DNA of 8,403 nucleotides from CAYSIX01 sp964431205 (GTDB taxonomy: Bacteria; Planctomycetota; Phycisphaerae; Phycisphaerales; Phycisphaeraceae): NCBI GenBank assembly GCA_964431205.1, contig CAYSIX010000185.1:1-8403 (forward strand). The letters run 5' to 3'. A program made the translations under genes and the position numbers. The notes under the pieces were generated by a model. That model worked only from the letters and a program-made list of their open reading frames with translations, did not search any database and had not been told where the DNA came from. Below are positions 1 to 7,815 of the stretch, one piece after another; position 1 is the first letter of the stretch; every line of letters starts with the position of its first letter.

Positions 1-498
1 AAGTTCGACGGCCGCCGCGTGCGCCCCCTCGCCCTTGCCCCCCGCGTGGTATTGGTAGTGCGCCCCGGGCATCATGCCCTTCTGGATCTTCGGGATGTAC
101 TCGAAGACGATCTTCACGATCAGGAAGAACGCCGCGCACGCCTGCGTGATCCACAGGTTCAGCAGCACCATCCCCCGCTTGCCCTGCTGCGCCCCGCGGA
201 TCGCCAGCACGATCGTGAACGAGCTCAGCAGCAGCACCGCGGTGTTCACCGCGCCGATCTCCCAGCTCAGGTAGTACCGGCTCGCCTCGTGCCACACGCC
301 CGGGTACATCATCCGGAACACCGCGTACGCGCAGAAGAACCCGCCGAACAGCAGGACCTCCGTGCTCAGGAACAGCCACATCCCGAGCTTGGCCGCCTCC
401 TGCTCGTCCTCCGCGTTGCGCCAGTGGTGCCCCGGCACGTACGCCTCGTACGGCCGCAGCTCCCGTCCCGCCTCGCCTGTCGTCGTCGCCTCGCTCAT
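1..498 (-). CDS. coxC: Cytochrome c oxidase subunit III, N-terminal part (runs off left edge)
   Basis: Subunit III of the caa3-type heme-copper oxidase, a membrane protein that packs against subunit I and helps sustain proton uptake. The 166 visible residues start at an ATG (496-498). A hydrophilic N-terminus includes PGHHWRNAEDEQEAAKLGMW, and the next helix contains the family-typical FLSTEVLLFGGFF. Membrane segments lie near residues 37-61, 80-100 and 110-131, the last followed by VKIVFEY, matching the conserved VKxxEY region. A Gly/Ala/His-rich loop (about 141-163) follows, and the frame is still open at base 1. The family usually has about 200-260 residues, so the last helices are missing because of the window edge, not damage. 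The gene begins 19 bases after the coxA stop, with GGAGG 12 bases upstream of the ATG. It is the last gene visible in the operon. Codons favour G in third position, like the adjacent end of coxA. Confidence 0.95.
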   Translation of the reverse strand, partial: MSEATTTGEAGRELRPYEAYVPGHHWRNAEDEQEAAKLGMWLFLSTEVLLFGGFFCAYAVFRMMYPGVWHEASRYYLSWEIGAVNTAVLLLSSFTIVLAIRGAQQGKRGMVLLNLWITQACAAFFLIVKIVFEYIPKIQKGMMPGAHYQYHAGGKGEGAHAAAVEL

Positions 499-510
499 CT
501 CGCTCGCTCG

Positions 511-515
511 CCTCC
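511..515 (-). promoter_or_regulatory. Ribosome binding site of coxC
   Basis: GGAGG on the minus strand lies just past the coxA stop codon (518-520), 12 bases before the coxC ATG. The spacer is the tetranucleotide repeat CGAGCGAGCGAG. The spacing is slightly long but this is the only purine-rich anti-SD match, and it supports the ATG at 496-498. Confidence 0.6.
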
Positions 516-517
516 GG

Positions 518-2266
<1,749 letters not shown>

Positions 2267-2273
2267 CTTCAAA

Positions 2274-2278
2274 CCCTC
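2274..2278 (-). promoter_or_regulatory. Ribosome binding site of coxA
   Basis: GAGGG on the minus strand, 7 bases before the ATG at 2264-2266. It decides the start: the in-frame TTG at 2270-2272 would have a spacer of only 1 base. It lies 7 bases downstream of the stem-loop at 2286-2306, so folding of that stem need not hide it. Confidence 0.65.
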
Positions 2279-2285
2279 ATGCGGC

Positions 2286-2306
2286 GCGGGACCGTCGACG
2301 TCCCGC
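2286..2306 (-). other. Stem-loop in the coxB-coxA gap
   Basis: A perfect 7-base-pair inverted repeat (GCGGGAC / GTCCCGC) around a 7-base loop that contains the palindrome GTCGAC. It lies in the 48-base gap between the coxB stop and the coxA ATG, just before the coxA ribosome binding site. No U-run follows on the transcribed strand, so it does not read as an intrinsic terminator. An RNA processing or stability element between subunit II and subunit I is possible, but inverted repeats of this length can arise by chance in GC-rich DNA. Confidence 0.4.
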
Positions 2307-2314
2307 CACCTGAA

Positions 2315-3346
2315 TCACGAGCCATCGCTCGAGGCCTCGTCCTGGCCGCCCTCGGCTTCGATCGGCGTCTCCAGCGGCGCCGTCGGCCCCTCGTAGTTCG
2401 TGCTGATCGACTTCAGGAACGCGATGATCATGTCGATCTCGCGGTCGTTCAGCGAGATCATTGACATCTGATCCTTGTACCCCTTGACGATCTTCGCGCT
2501 CGGGTTGCGGATCGACTCGCGGATGTACTGCTCGTCGGCGACCTGGCTGGTGCCGTCGGTGAACTGCCGCTCACTGCCGAACAGGTCCTTGAAAGACGGT
2601 CCGGTCAACGGTGAGCCGTCGGTCGTGTGGCACTGGGCGCAGCCCTTGGTCTCATAGAACCGCGAGCCGACGTCCTTCGGGGCGTTGCCCGTGTAGGGGT
2701 CGAGGGCCTTTTTCTTCCAGGCCTCGTAGTCGGCCTCGGTGTGCACGTACACCTTCTTGTTCATCTGCGAGTGCTTGGTCCCGCAGTACTCGGCACAGTA
2801 CAGATCGTACACGCCCGGCACGTCGGACTTGAACCACGTCGTGTTGTACCGCCCTGGCACGACGTCCTTCTTGATGCGGAACTGGGGGACGTAGAAGCTG
2901 TGGATCACGTCCGAGGACGTGAGCACCAGCCGCACCGGCTGGCCCACCTTCACGTGCAGCTCGTCGCTGCTGGCGCCGTTGGGGTACTGGAAGGTCCAGT
3001 TCCACTGCACCGCCTGGACGAGCACCTCGTCGGCGTAGGCGTCGGGCATGGCCATGTCGAGGTAGCCGCGGAACCCCCAGACGAAGATCGCCAGCACGAT
3101 GATCAGCGGGATGCCGCTCCAGGTCAGCTCGAGGACGGTGTTGTGATGGGCCGCGTGAGGCTTGTCGTCGTGGCTTCGTCGGCGGTACTTCCACGCGAAC
3201 CAGAACATCGTCCCGCCGATGCCCATGAAACACAGCACCGACAACCAGACGAGGAACGCCCACAGCGGGTCCACGCTGGCGGCGAACGTCGACGCCTTTT
3301 CCGGCAAACCCAGCGAGCCGCTACTCTGACCCAGGATCGTCAGCAT
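2315..3346 (-). CDS. coxB: Cytochrome c oxidase subunit II with CuA centre and fused cytochrome c domain
   Basis: Electron-entry subunit of the caa3 oxidase, 343 residues. Two helices (about 27-50 and 77-95, the latter in the conserved ELTWSGIPLIIV region) anchor it. The aromatic patch QWNWTFQYPNG (114-124) follows. The periplasmic cupredoxin domain carries the CuA ligands His149 (DVIHSFYVP), Cys184, Cys188, His192 and Met195 in CAEYCGTKHSQM, plus Glu186. A C-terminal cytochrome c domain has CAQCH (Cys236, Cys239, His240) and a likely axial Met294 in GYKDQM; the Pro that usually follows this Met is Ser here. The domain order defines a caa3-type enzyme that takes electrons directly from a bound cytochrome or partner complex. 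No clear cleavable signal peptide is visible. The ATG (3344-3346) lies 7 bases after the SCO stop with only a weak GAGAG upstream, so translation is probably coupled. An acidic tail (about 325-343) ends the protein. Confidence 0.97.
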   Translation of the reverse strand: MLTILGQSSGSLGLPEKASTFAASVDPLWAFLVWLSVLCFMGIGGTMFWFAWKYRRRSHDDKPHAAHHNTVLELTWSGIPLIIVLAIFVWGFRGYLDMAMPDAYADEVLVQAVQWNWTFQYPNGASSDELHVKVGQPVRLVLTSSDVIHSFYVPQFRIKKDVVPGRYNTTWFKSDVPGVYDLYCAEYCGTKHSQMNKKVYVHTEADYEAWKKKALDPYTGNAPKDVGSRFYETKGCAQCHTTDGSPLTGPSFKDLFGSERQFTDGTSQVADEQYIRESIRNPSAKIVKGYKDQMSMISLNDREIDMIIAFLKSISTNYEGPTAPLETPIEAEGGQDEASSDGS

Positions 3347-3353
3347 GATGCTC

Positions 3354-4310
3354 TCACGAATGCGCGGGATGGACGCCGCCGCGAGGGTCGGCCTCGGTCC
3401 CCGCTCGTCGCCTGCGATGCTCTCGCCAAAGCGCCGCGCCGATTCCGATCACCAGCGCGAGCACCGTCAACACACCCCCGGCCCGCATGATATTCATCGC
3501 CTGCCAGGCGTACGACCCCTCCTCAGGGTCGAAGTGATAGCAGGTTAGCAGGATGCGATCCAGCGTGGACCCCACCTTCCCCTGCGACGCCTCGACCAGC
3601 GACAGTCGCAATGTCTGCGGGTCGTACCTCACACCGTACAGGTATCGGGTGATCTTGCCCTCGGGGCTGAGGACCATGATCGCCGCGGGATGGGCGTACA
3701 GCTTCTGGTCGGCCAGCCACTTGTAGCGGTACCCGACCGCCTCGGCCAGCGCGTCGATGTTGTGCTGCTCGCCGGTGAGAAAGTGCCAGGCGCCGGACAT
3801 CGCCGGGTCGCCCAGCCGGTCGAGCATGGCCCGCTTGTTGGCCTGGGCCAGCCCGGGGCCTTCGGCCGGGTCGAAGCTGACCGTCACGATCCGGTAATCG
3901 GCCCCGGCGGTCAGCCCGATCTCCGCCGTCGCGTTGCCCACCGCGTTCAGCACCACGTCGCAAAGCTTCGGACAGCGGTAATAGTTCAGCGTCAGGATGA
4001 CCGGGACGTCGCCCTCGAAATAGTCCGACAGGCTCACGTCCCGCCGCAGGTCGTCGACGAACGGCAGGTCGAGCGGGATCGTCTGGCCCAGCTTCTCGTC
4101 GATCGCCACTTCGCGGACCGTCTCGGGCATCCGTTCGAGCTGCTGCTGATAGCGGGTCTCGGGGTCTTCTTCCACCGTCGGCGTGGCCTGGCCCTGCTCG
4201 GCGGCCTGGGCGTAAGCCAGACCCGGCCACGCGGCCAGCCCCGCCACCAGTGCCGCCCATCCCGCTGCCGGGATCCACGGGCCTCGGATTGTTCTCGGAC
4301 GATTGCTCAT
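3354..4310 (-). CDS. sco: SCO1/SenC family copper chaperone for CuA assembly
   Basis: Thioredoxin-fold protein that delivers copper to, or reduces, the CuA site of subunit II. It has 318 residues. Residues 1-34 look like a signal sequence (hydrophobic run, then AYA before Gln35). The copper-binding CPKLC gives Cys113 and Cys117 (NYYRCPKLC), and the distal His207 lies in LYAHPAA. SFDP (145-148) is also typical. After the fold there is an extension with CYHFDPEEG (Cys257, His259), then a helix at about 278-295 and an Arg-rich tail, so this member appears anchored at its C-terminus. Longer SCO proteins of this shape are familiar from ACIII-linked clusters (recalled family knowledge). An in-frame TAG at 4314-4316 lies only one codon upstream, which fixes the ATG at 4308-4310 as the earliest start. 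No Shine-Dalgarno match is visible before it. coxB follows after 7 bases. Confidence 0.95.
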   Translation of the reverse strand: MSNRPRTIRGPWIPAAGWAALVAGLAAWPGLAYAQAAEQGQATPTVEEDPETRYQQQLERMPETVREVAIDEKLGQTIPLDLPFVDDLRRDVSLSDYFEGDVPVILTLNYYRCPKLCDVVLNAVGNATAEIGLTAGADYRIVTVSFDPAEGPGLAQANKRAMLDRLGDPAMSGAWHFLTGEQHNIDALAEAVGYRYKWLADQKLYAHPAAIMVLSPEGKITRYLYGVRYDPQTLRLSLVEASQGKVGSTLDRILLTCYHFDPEEGSYAWQAMNIMRAGGVLTVLALVIGIGAALWREHRRRRAGTEADPRGGVHPAHS

Positions 4311-4413
4311 GGACTAGAAGAATAGCGCGGCAGACGGGCACCGTCCCGATCGGTCGGCCCGATTTCGCGCCCCGCCCTCCGGGCCGGCCCGGCATACCGA
4401 TCCTCTTGCCCCC
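4311..4413 (-). other. Hairpin-rich gap before the SCO gene, possible regulatory region
   Basis: The longest gap in the operon (103 bases). Read on the minus strand it holds GATCGGT (4396-4402) and its exact complement ACCGATC (4348-4354). These enclose the 14-base perfect palindrome CCGGGCCGGCCCGG (4379-4392). A smaller hairpin GACGG-TGC-CCGTC follows at 4333-4345. No U-run supports a terminator. A TATTCT close to the SCO ATG resembles a -10 box only loosely, and I see no good -35. The gap could separate the ACIII and oxidase transcripts or tune their ratio; this is an inference. Confidence 0.35.
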
Positions 4414-4755
4414 CTACCGCGCCGACGACGAGCGCCGCTTGTCCCGCTCCTGCCGCACCAGGTACTGCATCGCCTCCTCGATCGGTACCCGCACGATCCC
4501 CTGTTCCTGGCTGACCCACTCGGTCACCTGGAGGTTGAATCGGGCCTCGTTCTCGATCGATTGCAGCCACGAGTTCGGGGCGTTGTACGCCTTTTTCTCG
4601 TATTCGCGCTGGAACTCATAGTTGAACCACGCCTGCGTGGCCACCACGATCAGGTACGTCACCAGCACCGAGACCGCGCCCAGAACGCCCAACATCCGCA
4701 CGTTGAGGTCCCGCACGTGGCGTTCGGTCGTCGAGTTGCCGTTGTCGTGTGCCAT
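4414..4755 (-). CDS. Small single-helix membrane protein between ACIII and oxidase genes, unnamed
   Basis: I cannot name this 113-residue protein. It has a charged N-terminus (about 1-20), one hydrophobic helix (about 21-41, MLGVLGAVSVLVTYLIVVAT), then a polar domain rich in Glu, Gln, Arg and aromatic residues. A motif near 88-103 reads IVRVPIEEAMQYLVRQ, and the end is Lys/Arg/Ser-rich. By the positive-inside rule the orientation is not clear. No Cys, heme or metal motif is seen. Small proteins with one helix and a similar VxIPIxxAM segment are, from memory, found after actF in other ACIII clusters. That suggests an accessory subunit or a linker to the oxidase, but this is an inference. The ATG (4753-4755) is the only plausible start: an in-frame TGA lies 9 codons upstream with no ATG, GTG or TTG between. 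Only a weak GGAA precedes it. It lies 36 bases after the actF stop. Confidence 0.85.
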   Translation of the reverse strand: MAHDNGNSTTERHVRDLNVRMLGVLGAVSVLVTYLIVVATQAWFNYEFQREYEKKAYNAPNSWLQSIENEARFNLQVTEWVSQEQGIVRVPIEEAMQYLVRQERDKRRSSSAR

Positions 4756-4791
4756 CGGATCAGTTCCGCGGGGGCCCGCCGTTCAGGCCCA

Positions 4792-6336
4792 TCAATAGTT
4801 GTGGAAGCCCAGGGACTCGCCGACGCGCGGGTCCCGCGTCGGGACCGGGCTGTGCGCCGCCGCCAGCCGCGCCACCGTCGCCAACAGGATCGCCACCACG
4901 CCCACCAGGCACAGCAGCTCCACGAGCGGCAACTGAATGACGTCGTGGCGGTACTGCGGCATCACGAGCCAGTACACGTCGATCCAGTGCGCCACGAGCA
5001 TCCACACCGCCCAGAACGCCAGCAGCTTCTTCGTTCGTTTGACGTGCCGCGACATCAGGCCCAGAAACGGGATCAGAAAGTGCCCGAACAGCAGCACCAG
5101 CGCCACCACCCGGTACGGCGTGTCGTGACCGGCGGCCGTGCTCATGCCACGCAGCGCCAGCCAGGGAATCTCACCGGGAATCGTGCCGTACCAGATCAGC
5201 ATGTACTGGCTGAAGGCGATGTACGTCCAGAACACGACGAAGGCGAACAGCAGCTTGCCCAGGTCGTGGTAGTGCTCGACGCTGACGCTGGGCATGTAGC
5301 CCAGGCGTTGCAGCCCCATGATGACCAGGATGATCGTCGCGAACGCGCCGAGCATCGACCCGGCGAAGTAGTACACGCCGAAGACCGTCGAGTACCACGT
5401 CGGGTCCAGCGTCATCAGCAGGTCGAAGGCGGCGAACGTGACGGTGCCGGCGAACAGCAGCGTGGACGCGGGGGCGTACTTCTCCATCTGATTGGTCAGG
5501 GTCGGGTCGCCGGTGGCGTCCTGCTTCAGCGACGTCCGCCAGTACCAGACACCGATCGCCGACCACACGAGCAGGTAGAGCACCCAGCGGATGATGAAAA
5601 AGCCGCTGTTGAGGTAGGGGCGCTTGCCGTCGGTCAGGTACGCGAGGCTCTCGTGAAGGGACTCGACGGGATCGCCGTACAGGTCGGTCGCCCGGGCCAC
5701 GCCGTGAGGCGCCGCGGCGGCGTCTTGGTGAACGGCATCGCTCGCGGCGGCGGCGTCAGCCGGCCCGTCGTGAGCCGGTGGATCGGCGGGATCGGACACG
5801 AGCACGATCGACGCGCCGCCGGCGGCGGCCTGCCCCGCCGTCGGCGGATCGTCAGCGGCGTGCCCGCCGTCAACGCCGTAGCCGTTGTGGCCATCCTGTC
5901 CATCGTGCCCGTCCTCGTGGTGCTCCGCATCGCCGTGCCCGTGGCCGGCATCGAGCGGCTGAGCCCAGGGATAGACCGCCCCGTTGTTCGCGACCACCAA
6001 CAGCAGGATCGGCACGAAGAGAATCGCCATCACGGGAAGGGCGGCGGCGAAGGACTCGGGCACCCGGCGGACCACCACCACCCACCCGGCGCGGAACAGG
6101 TGCGTCAACACCACGAAGATCAGGCACCCCAGCGAGATGCTCAGGCCGAAGGCGAAGTTCATCACGTAGCTGAATCCGAAACGCCGGAGCCCACCCTCGG
6201 AGACCCAGGCCAGGGCCAGCGCCAGGACGAGCGCCACGACACCGACGATGTAGCCGGTGCGCGACCAGGACCAGGCGCGCTGCTGCAGCGGCTGGATGTC
6301 CTGCGGTTGGAGCGTCTCGGATCGTGCGTGTGCCAA
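4792..6336 (-). CDS. actF: Alternative complex III subunit ActF (NrfD-like membrane subunit) with His-rich insertion
   Basis: Integral membrane subunit of alternative complex III, the quinol oxidoreductase that replaces cytochrome bc1. From a TTG start it has 514 residues. Ten helices are visible, near 28-45, 58-77, 96-117, 242-265, 290-310, 317-340, 360-383, 405-426, 435-458 and 468-490. Typical segments include YLNSGFFIIRW, FAAFDLLMTLDPTWYSTVFG and FSQYMLIWYGTIPGE. Between helices 3 and 4 the expected short loop is expanded to about 120 residues rich in His, Asp, Gly and Ala; positive-inside charges place it in the periplasm. I prefer the TTG (6334-6336) because GAGG lies 8 bases upstream and the N-terminus then has a usual length. 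An in-frame ATG at 6391-6393 (next to a GTG at 6394-6396) would add a Gly/Arg-rich leader and lacks a good ribosome site. actE ends 70 bases upstream of the TTG. Identity is firm, the start is not. Confidence 0.93.
   Translation of the reverse strand: MAHARSETLQPQDIQPLQQRAWSWSRTGYIVGVVALVLALALAWVSEGGLRRFGFSYVMNFAFGLSISLGCLIFVVLTHLFRAGWVVVVRRVPESFAAALPVMAILFVPILLLVVANNGAVYPWAQPLDAGHGHGDAEHHEDGHDGQDGHNGYGVDGGHAADDPPTAGQAAAGGASIVLVSDPADPPAHDGPADAAAASDAVHQDAAAAPHGVARATDLYGDPVESLHESLAYLTDGKRPYLNSGFFIIRWVLYLLVWSAIGVWYWRTSLKQDATGDPTLTNQMEKYAPASTLLFAGTVTFAAFDLLMTLDPTWYSTVFGVYYFAGSMLGAFATIILVIMGLQRLGYMPSVSVEHYHDLGKLLFAFVVFWTYIAFSQYMLIWYGTIPGEIPWLALRGMSTAAGHDTPYRVVALVLLFGHFLIPFLGLMSRHVKRTKKLLAFWAVWMLVAHWIDVYWLVMPQYRHDVIQLPLVELLCLVGVVAILLATVARLAAAHSPVPTRDPRVGESLGFHNY
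5689..5961 (-). other. His/Asp-rich low-complexity insertion within actF
   Basis: This part of actF encodes about 91 residues between helices 3 and 4. The first third (5857-5949) has seven His in 31 residues, spaced as in GHGHGDAEHHEDGHDGQDGH. The rest is Ala/Asp/Pro-rich, with three more His. The flanking sequence (VYPWAQ before and YGDPVESLHESLAYLTDGKRPYLN after) looks like the normal loop. It stays in frame and contains no stop, so it is not a frameshift product. Such His-rich stretches often bind Zn, Ni or Cu, but a disordered linker is equally possible. Confidence 0.75.
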
Positions 6337-6344
6337 AGTCGTTT

Positions 6345-6348
6345 CCTC
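6345..6348 (-). promoter_or_regulatory. Ribosome binding site supporting a TTG start of actF
   Basis: GAGG, within CCGAGGAAACGACT on the minus strand, lies 8 bases before the TTG at 6334-6336. It is a better match and spacing than anything before the alternative ATG at 6391-6393. It is the main reason for the shorter start. Confidence 0.5.
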
Positions 6349-6406
6349 GGTACCTTGCGGGCCGGCGCCGCCGACGGTCCGGCCCGCCCTCATCACCCGC
6401 TCATGC

Positions 6407-7171
6407 TCACTTCAACGTGCCTAGCGTCTCCGCCGGCACGACCTCCTGCGGCGCATGCGCGCTGAGCTGCAACGCCCGAACGTACGCCACGATCGCCCAC
6501 CGATCGTGTACGGGGATCTGCGACGCGTAGCCCGGCATGTTGTTCAGCCCGTTCTTGATCGTGTTGTACAGGTGGCCCAGCGGCCGACCACGCCGCGTCG
6601 CATCGGTCAGGTCCGCCGCCTGCACCCACTGCGTGCCCAGCGGCGAGCCGGCCTCCATCAGCTCCAGCGCCCGCTGGTTCACCGGCCCCTTGCCCCGACC
6701 GTCCAGACCGTGACACGGCGAACACGAGATGTTGTACTGACGCCGGCCCCGGCGCATGAATGACTCGGTCACCTCGACCCGCGATGGATACGTGTCATAC
6801 CACCGCGGCGAGACCGTGCCGTCCTCCGCCTCGACCATCACCGGGGCGCCGTCCGGGCCGGTCTCGAAGCCCATCGTGTAGTGCGCGTCGCCGATCACGT
6901 CCTCTCGCGCCACCGTGCCCTCCACTCGCGGGCGCATCGCCCGGCCGTCCAGGAACACCGGGGACGGCTCCTGCGGGTCGTAACGCGGTTGCAGGTCCAT
7001 GTCCAGGAAGATCTGAATCGGCCTGGCCGGCGACCGCGTCGTCTTCGCCCGCGCGATCCACGCCAGCGGGATCCATGACGCGATCACCATCAGCAGGATC
7101 GCCGAGACCATCCAGAACGGCGGCGGAGGCAGGCGCAGGTTCCGCACGTACTCTTTGAACGCCTCGATCAT
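6407..7171 (-). CDS. actE: Alternative complex III subunit ActE, monoheme cytochrome c
   Basis: Membrane-anchored periplasmic cytochrome c of alternative complex III, likely passing electrons towards the cytochrome domain of CoxB. It has 254 residues. After a short Pro-rich N-terminus (RLPPPPFW) there is one helix at about 20-40, then a linker with DMDLQPRYDPQEPS, FLDGRAMRPRVEGTVARE and a variable stretch at 92-125. The cytochrome domain has CSPCH (Cys150, Cys153, His154) in RGRRQYNISCSPCHG and a likely axial Met212 in NNMPGYASQI. The final helix VHDRWAIVAYVRAL is typical of class I cytochromes. Only one heme motif is present, which separates it from the multiheme ActA. The ATG overlaps the actD stop in an ATGA (7168-7171), and GGAGG lies 10 bases upstream inside actD, so the two are probably translated together. 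Confidence 0.95.
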   Translation of the reverse strand: MIEAFKEYVRNLRLPPPPFWMVSAILLMVIASWIPLAWIARAKTTRSPARPIQIFLDMDLQPRYDPQEPSPVFLDGRAMRPRVEGTVAREDVIGDAHYTMGFETGPDGAPVMVEAEDGTVSPRWYDTYPSRVEVTESFMRRGRRQYNISCSPCHGLDGRGKGPVNQRALELMEAGSPLGTQWVQAADLTDATRRGRPLGHLYNTIKNGLNNMPGYASQIPVHDRWAIVAYVRALQLSAHAPQEVVPAETLGTLK

Positions 7172-7791
7172 TCTTCCACGACCTCCACCGAGATCGCCCC
7201 GTGCTCACGCAGCAGCGCTGAGGTGTTCTGACGATCGTATCGTGGGTCACGCGCCTCGACGGTGATGAAGAAGCGGTCCGTCGTGACCCGTCGGAAGCGC
7301 TGGCTGCGGAACAGCGGGTGGTACAGCATGGGCAGGCCGTTGAGGATCAGCATCCCGAAGACGGCCCCGAACGACGCGAACAGGATCGTCAGCTCGAAGA
7401 TCACCGGGATGTACGCCGGCAGGCTCGCCAGCGGCTTGCCCGACACGAGGAACTCGTACCCCTCGACCGTGAACAGCAGCAGGTTCACCTCGAACTGCGA
7501 CGCCATCGTGAACAGCGTCAGCACCAGCCCCGTGATCGTGCCGGCCGCCCCGCAGACAAACACGATCCACGGCAGGATCGTCGGCTTGATGCCCATAGCG
7601 TTGTCGATGCCGTGGATCGGGAACGGGCTGTGCACGTCCCACCGGGTGAAGCCGGCGTCGCGCATGGCGCGCGCGGCGAGCACGACGGTGGTCACGTCGT
7701 CGAACTCCGCCGCCACCCCGTAGGTCACCGCCTCGGCGGGGACGGGCTCCGCTTGCACGTGTTCTCGGGCGGTGGTGTCCAGGGCGGTCAT
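7168..7791 (-). CDS. actD: Alternative complex III subunit ActD (DUF3341 family)
   Basis: Two-helix membrane subunit of alternative complex III with no cofactor; it packs on the membrane core and has a cytoplasmic domain. The 207 residues begin with a variable leader (1-22), then a ferredoxin-like region, YGVAAEFDDVTTVVLAARAM, followed by RDAGFTRWDVHSPFPIHGID, which is the strongest family signature. Helices lie at about 71-96 and 124-150, followed by LPMLYHPLFRSQRFRRVTTD. A segment typical of the family C-terminus, DRFFITVEARDPRYD, comes next, and the end is acidic (SVEVVEE). Length matches the usual size of about 180-220 residues. The ATG (7789-7791) has GGAG 9 bases upstream and lies 24 bases after the actC stop. 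The actE start overlaps its stop codon. Confidence 0.95.
   Translation of the reverse strand: MTALDTTAREHVQAEPVPAEAVTYGVAAEFDDVTTVVLAARAMRDAGFTRWDVHSPFPIHGIDNAMGIKPTILPWIVFVCGAAGTITGLVLTLFTMASQFEVNLLLFTVEGYEFLVSGKPLASLPAYIPVIFELTILFASFGAVFGMLILNGLPMLYHPLFRSQRFRRVTTDRFFITVEARDPRYDRQNTSALLREHGAISVEVVEE
7182..7186 (-). promoter_or_regulatory. Ribosome binding site of actE inside the actD end
   Basis: GGAGG on the minus strand, 10 bases before the actE ATG and within the last codons of actD. With the ATGA overlap at 7168-7171 it points to translational coupling and so to fixed proportions of ActD and ActE. Confidence 0.6.
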
Positions 7792-7800
7792 GGCATCGGG

Positions 7801-7804
7801 CTCC
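7801..7804 (-). promoter_or_regulatory. Ribosome binding site of actD
   Basis: GGAG on the minus strand, 9 bases before the actD ATG in the 24-base actC-actD gap. Spacing and position support the annotated start. Confidence 0.55.
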
Positions 7805-7815
7805 GCGCAGCTCGC

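Noticed and set aside
499..510. CGAGCGAGCGAG tandem tetranucleotide as a repeat element or phase-variation tract
   Set aside because: Only three copies, in a spacer outside coding sequence; too short to be a credible slippage switch without population data.
2267..2272. TTG start two codons upstream for coxA
   Set aside because: It would lie 1 base from the GAGGG ribosome site; the ATG at 2264-2266 has a 7-base spacer.
2627..3490. A 287-codon plus-strand open frame opposite coxB
   Set aside because: Shadow of the coxB coding sequence; no recognisable motif and no ribosome binding site worth noting.
4379..4392. Intrinsic terminator at the GC palindrome after the 113-residue gene
   Set aside because: The 14-base palindrome has no unpaired loop of its own and no U-run follows on the minus strand.
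5689..5961. Frameshift or assembly error explaining the odd ActF segment
   Set aside because: The frame continues correctly on both sides with family-typical sequence and no stop; a frameshift pair would be expected to give Arg/Pro-rich sequence, not a regular His-Gly-Asp pattern.
4561..6465. A 634-codon plus-strand open frame opposite actF
   Set aside because: Same antisense shadow effect: Arg/His/Gln/Val-rich product, no domain, and it spans gene boundaries of the real operon.
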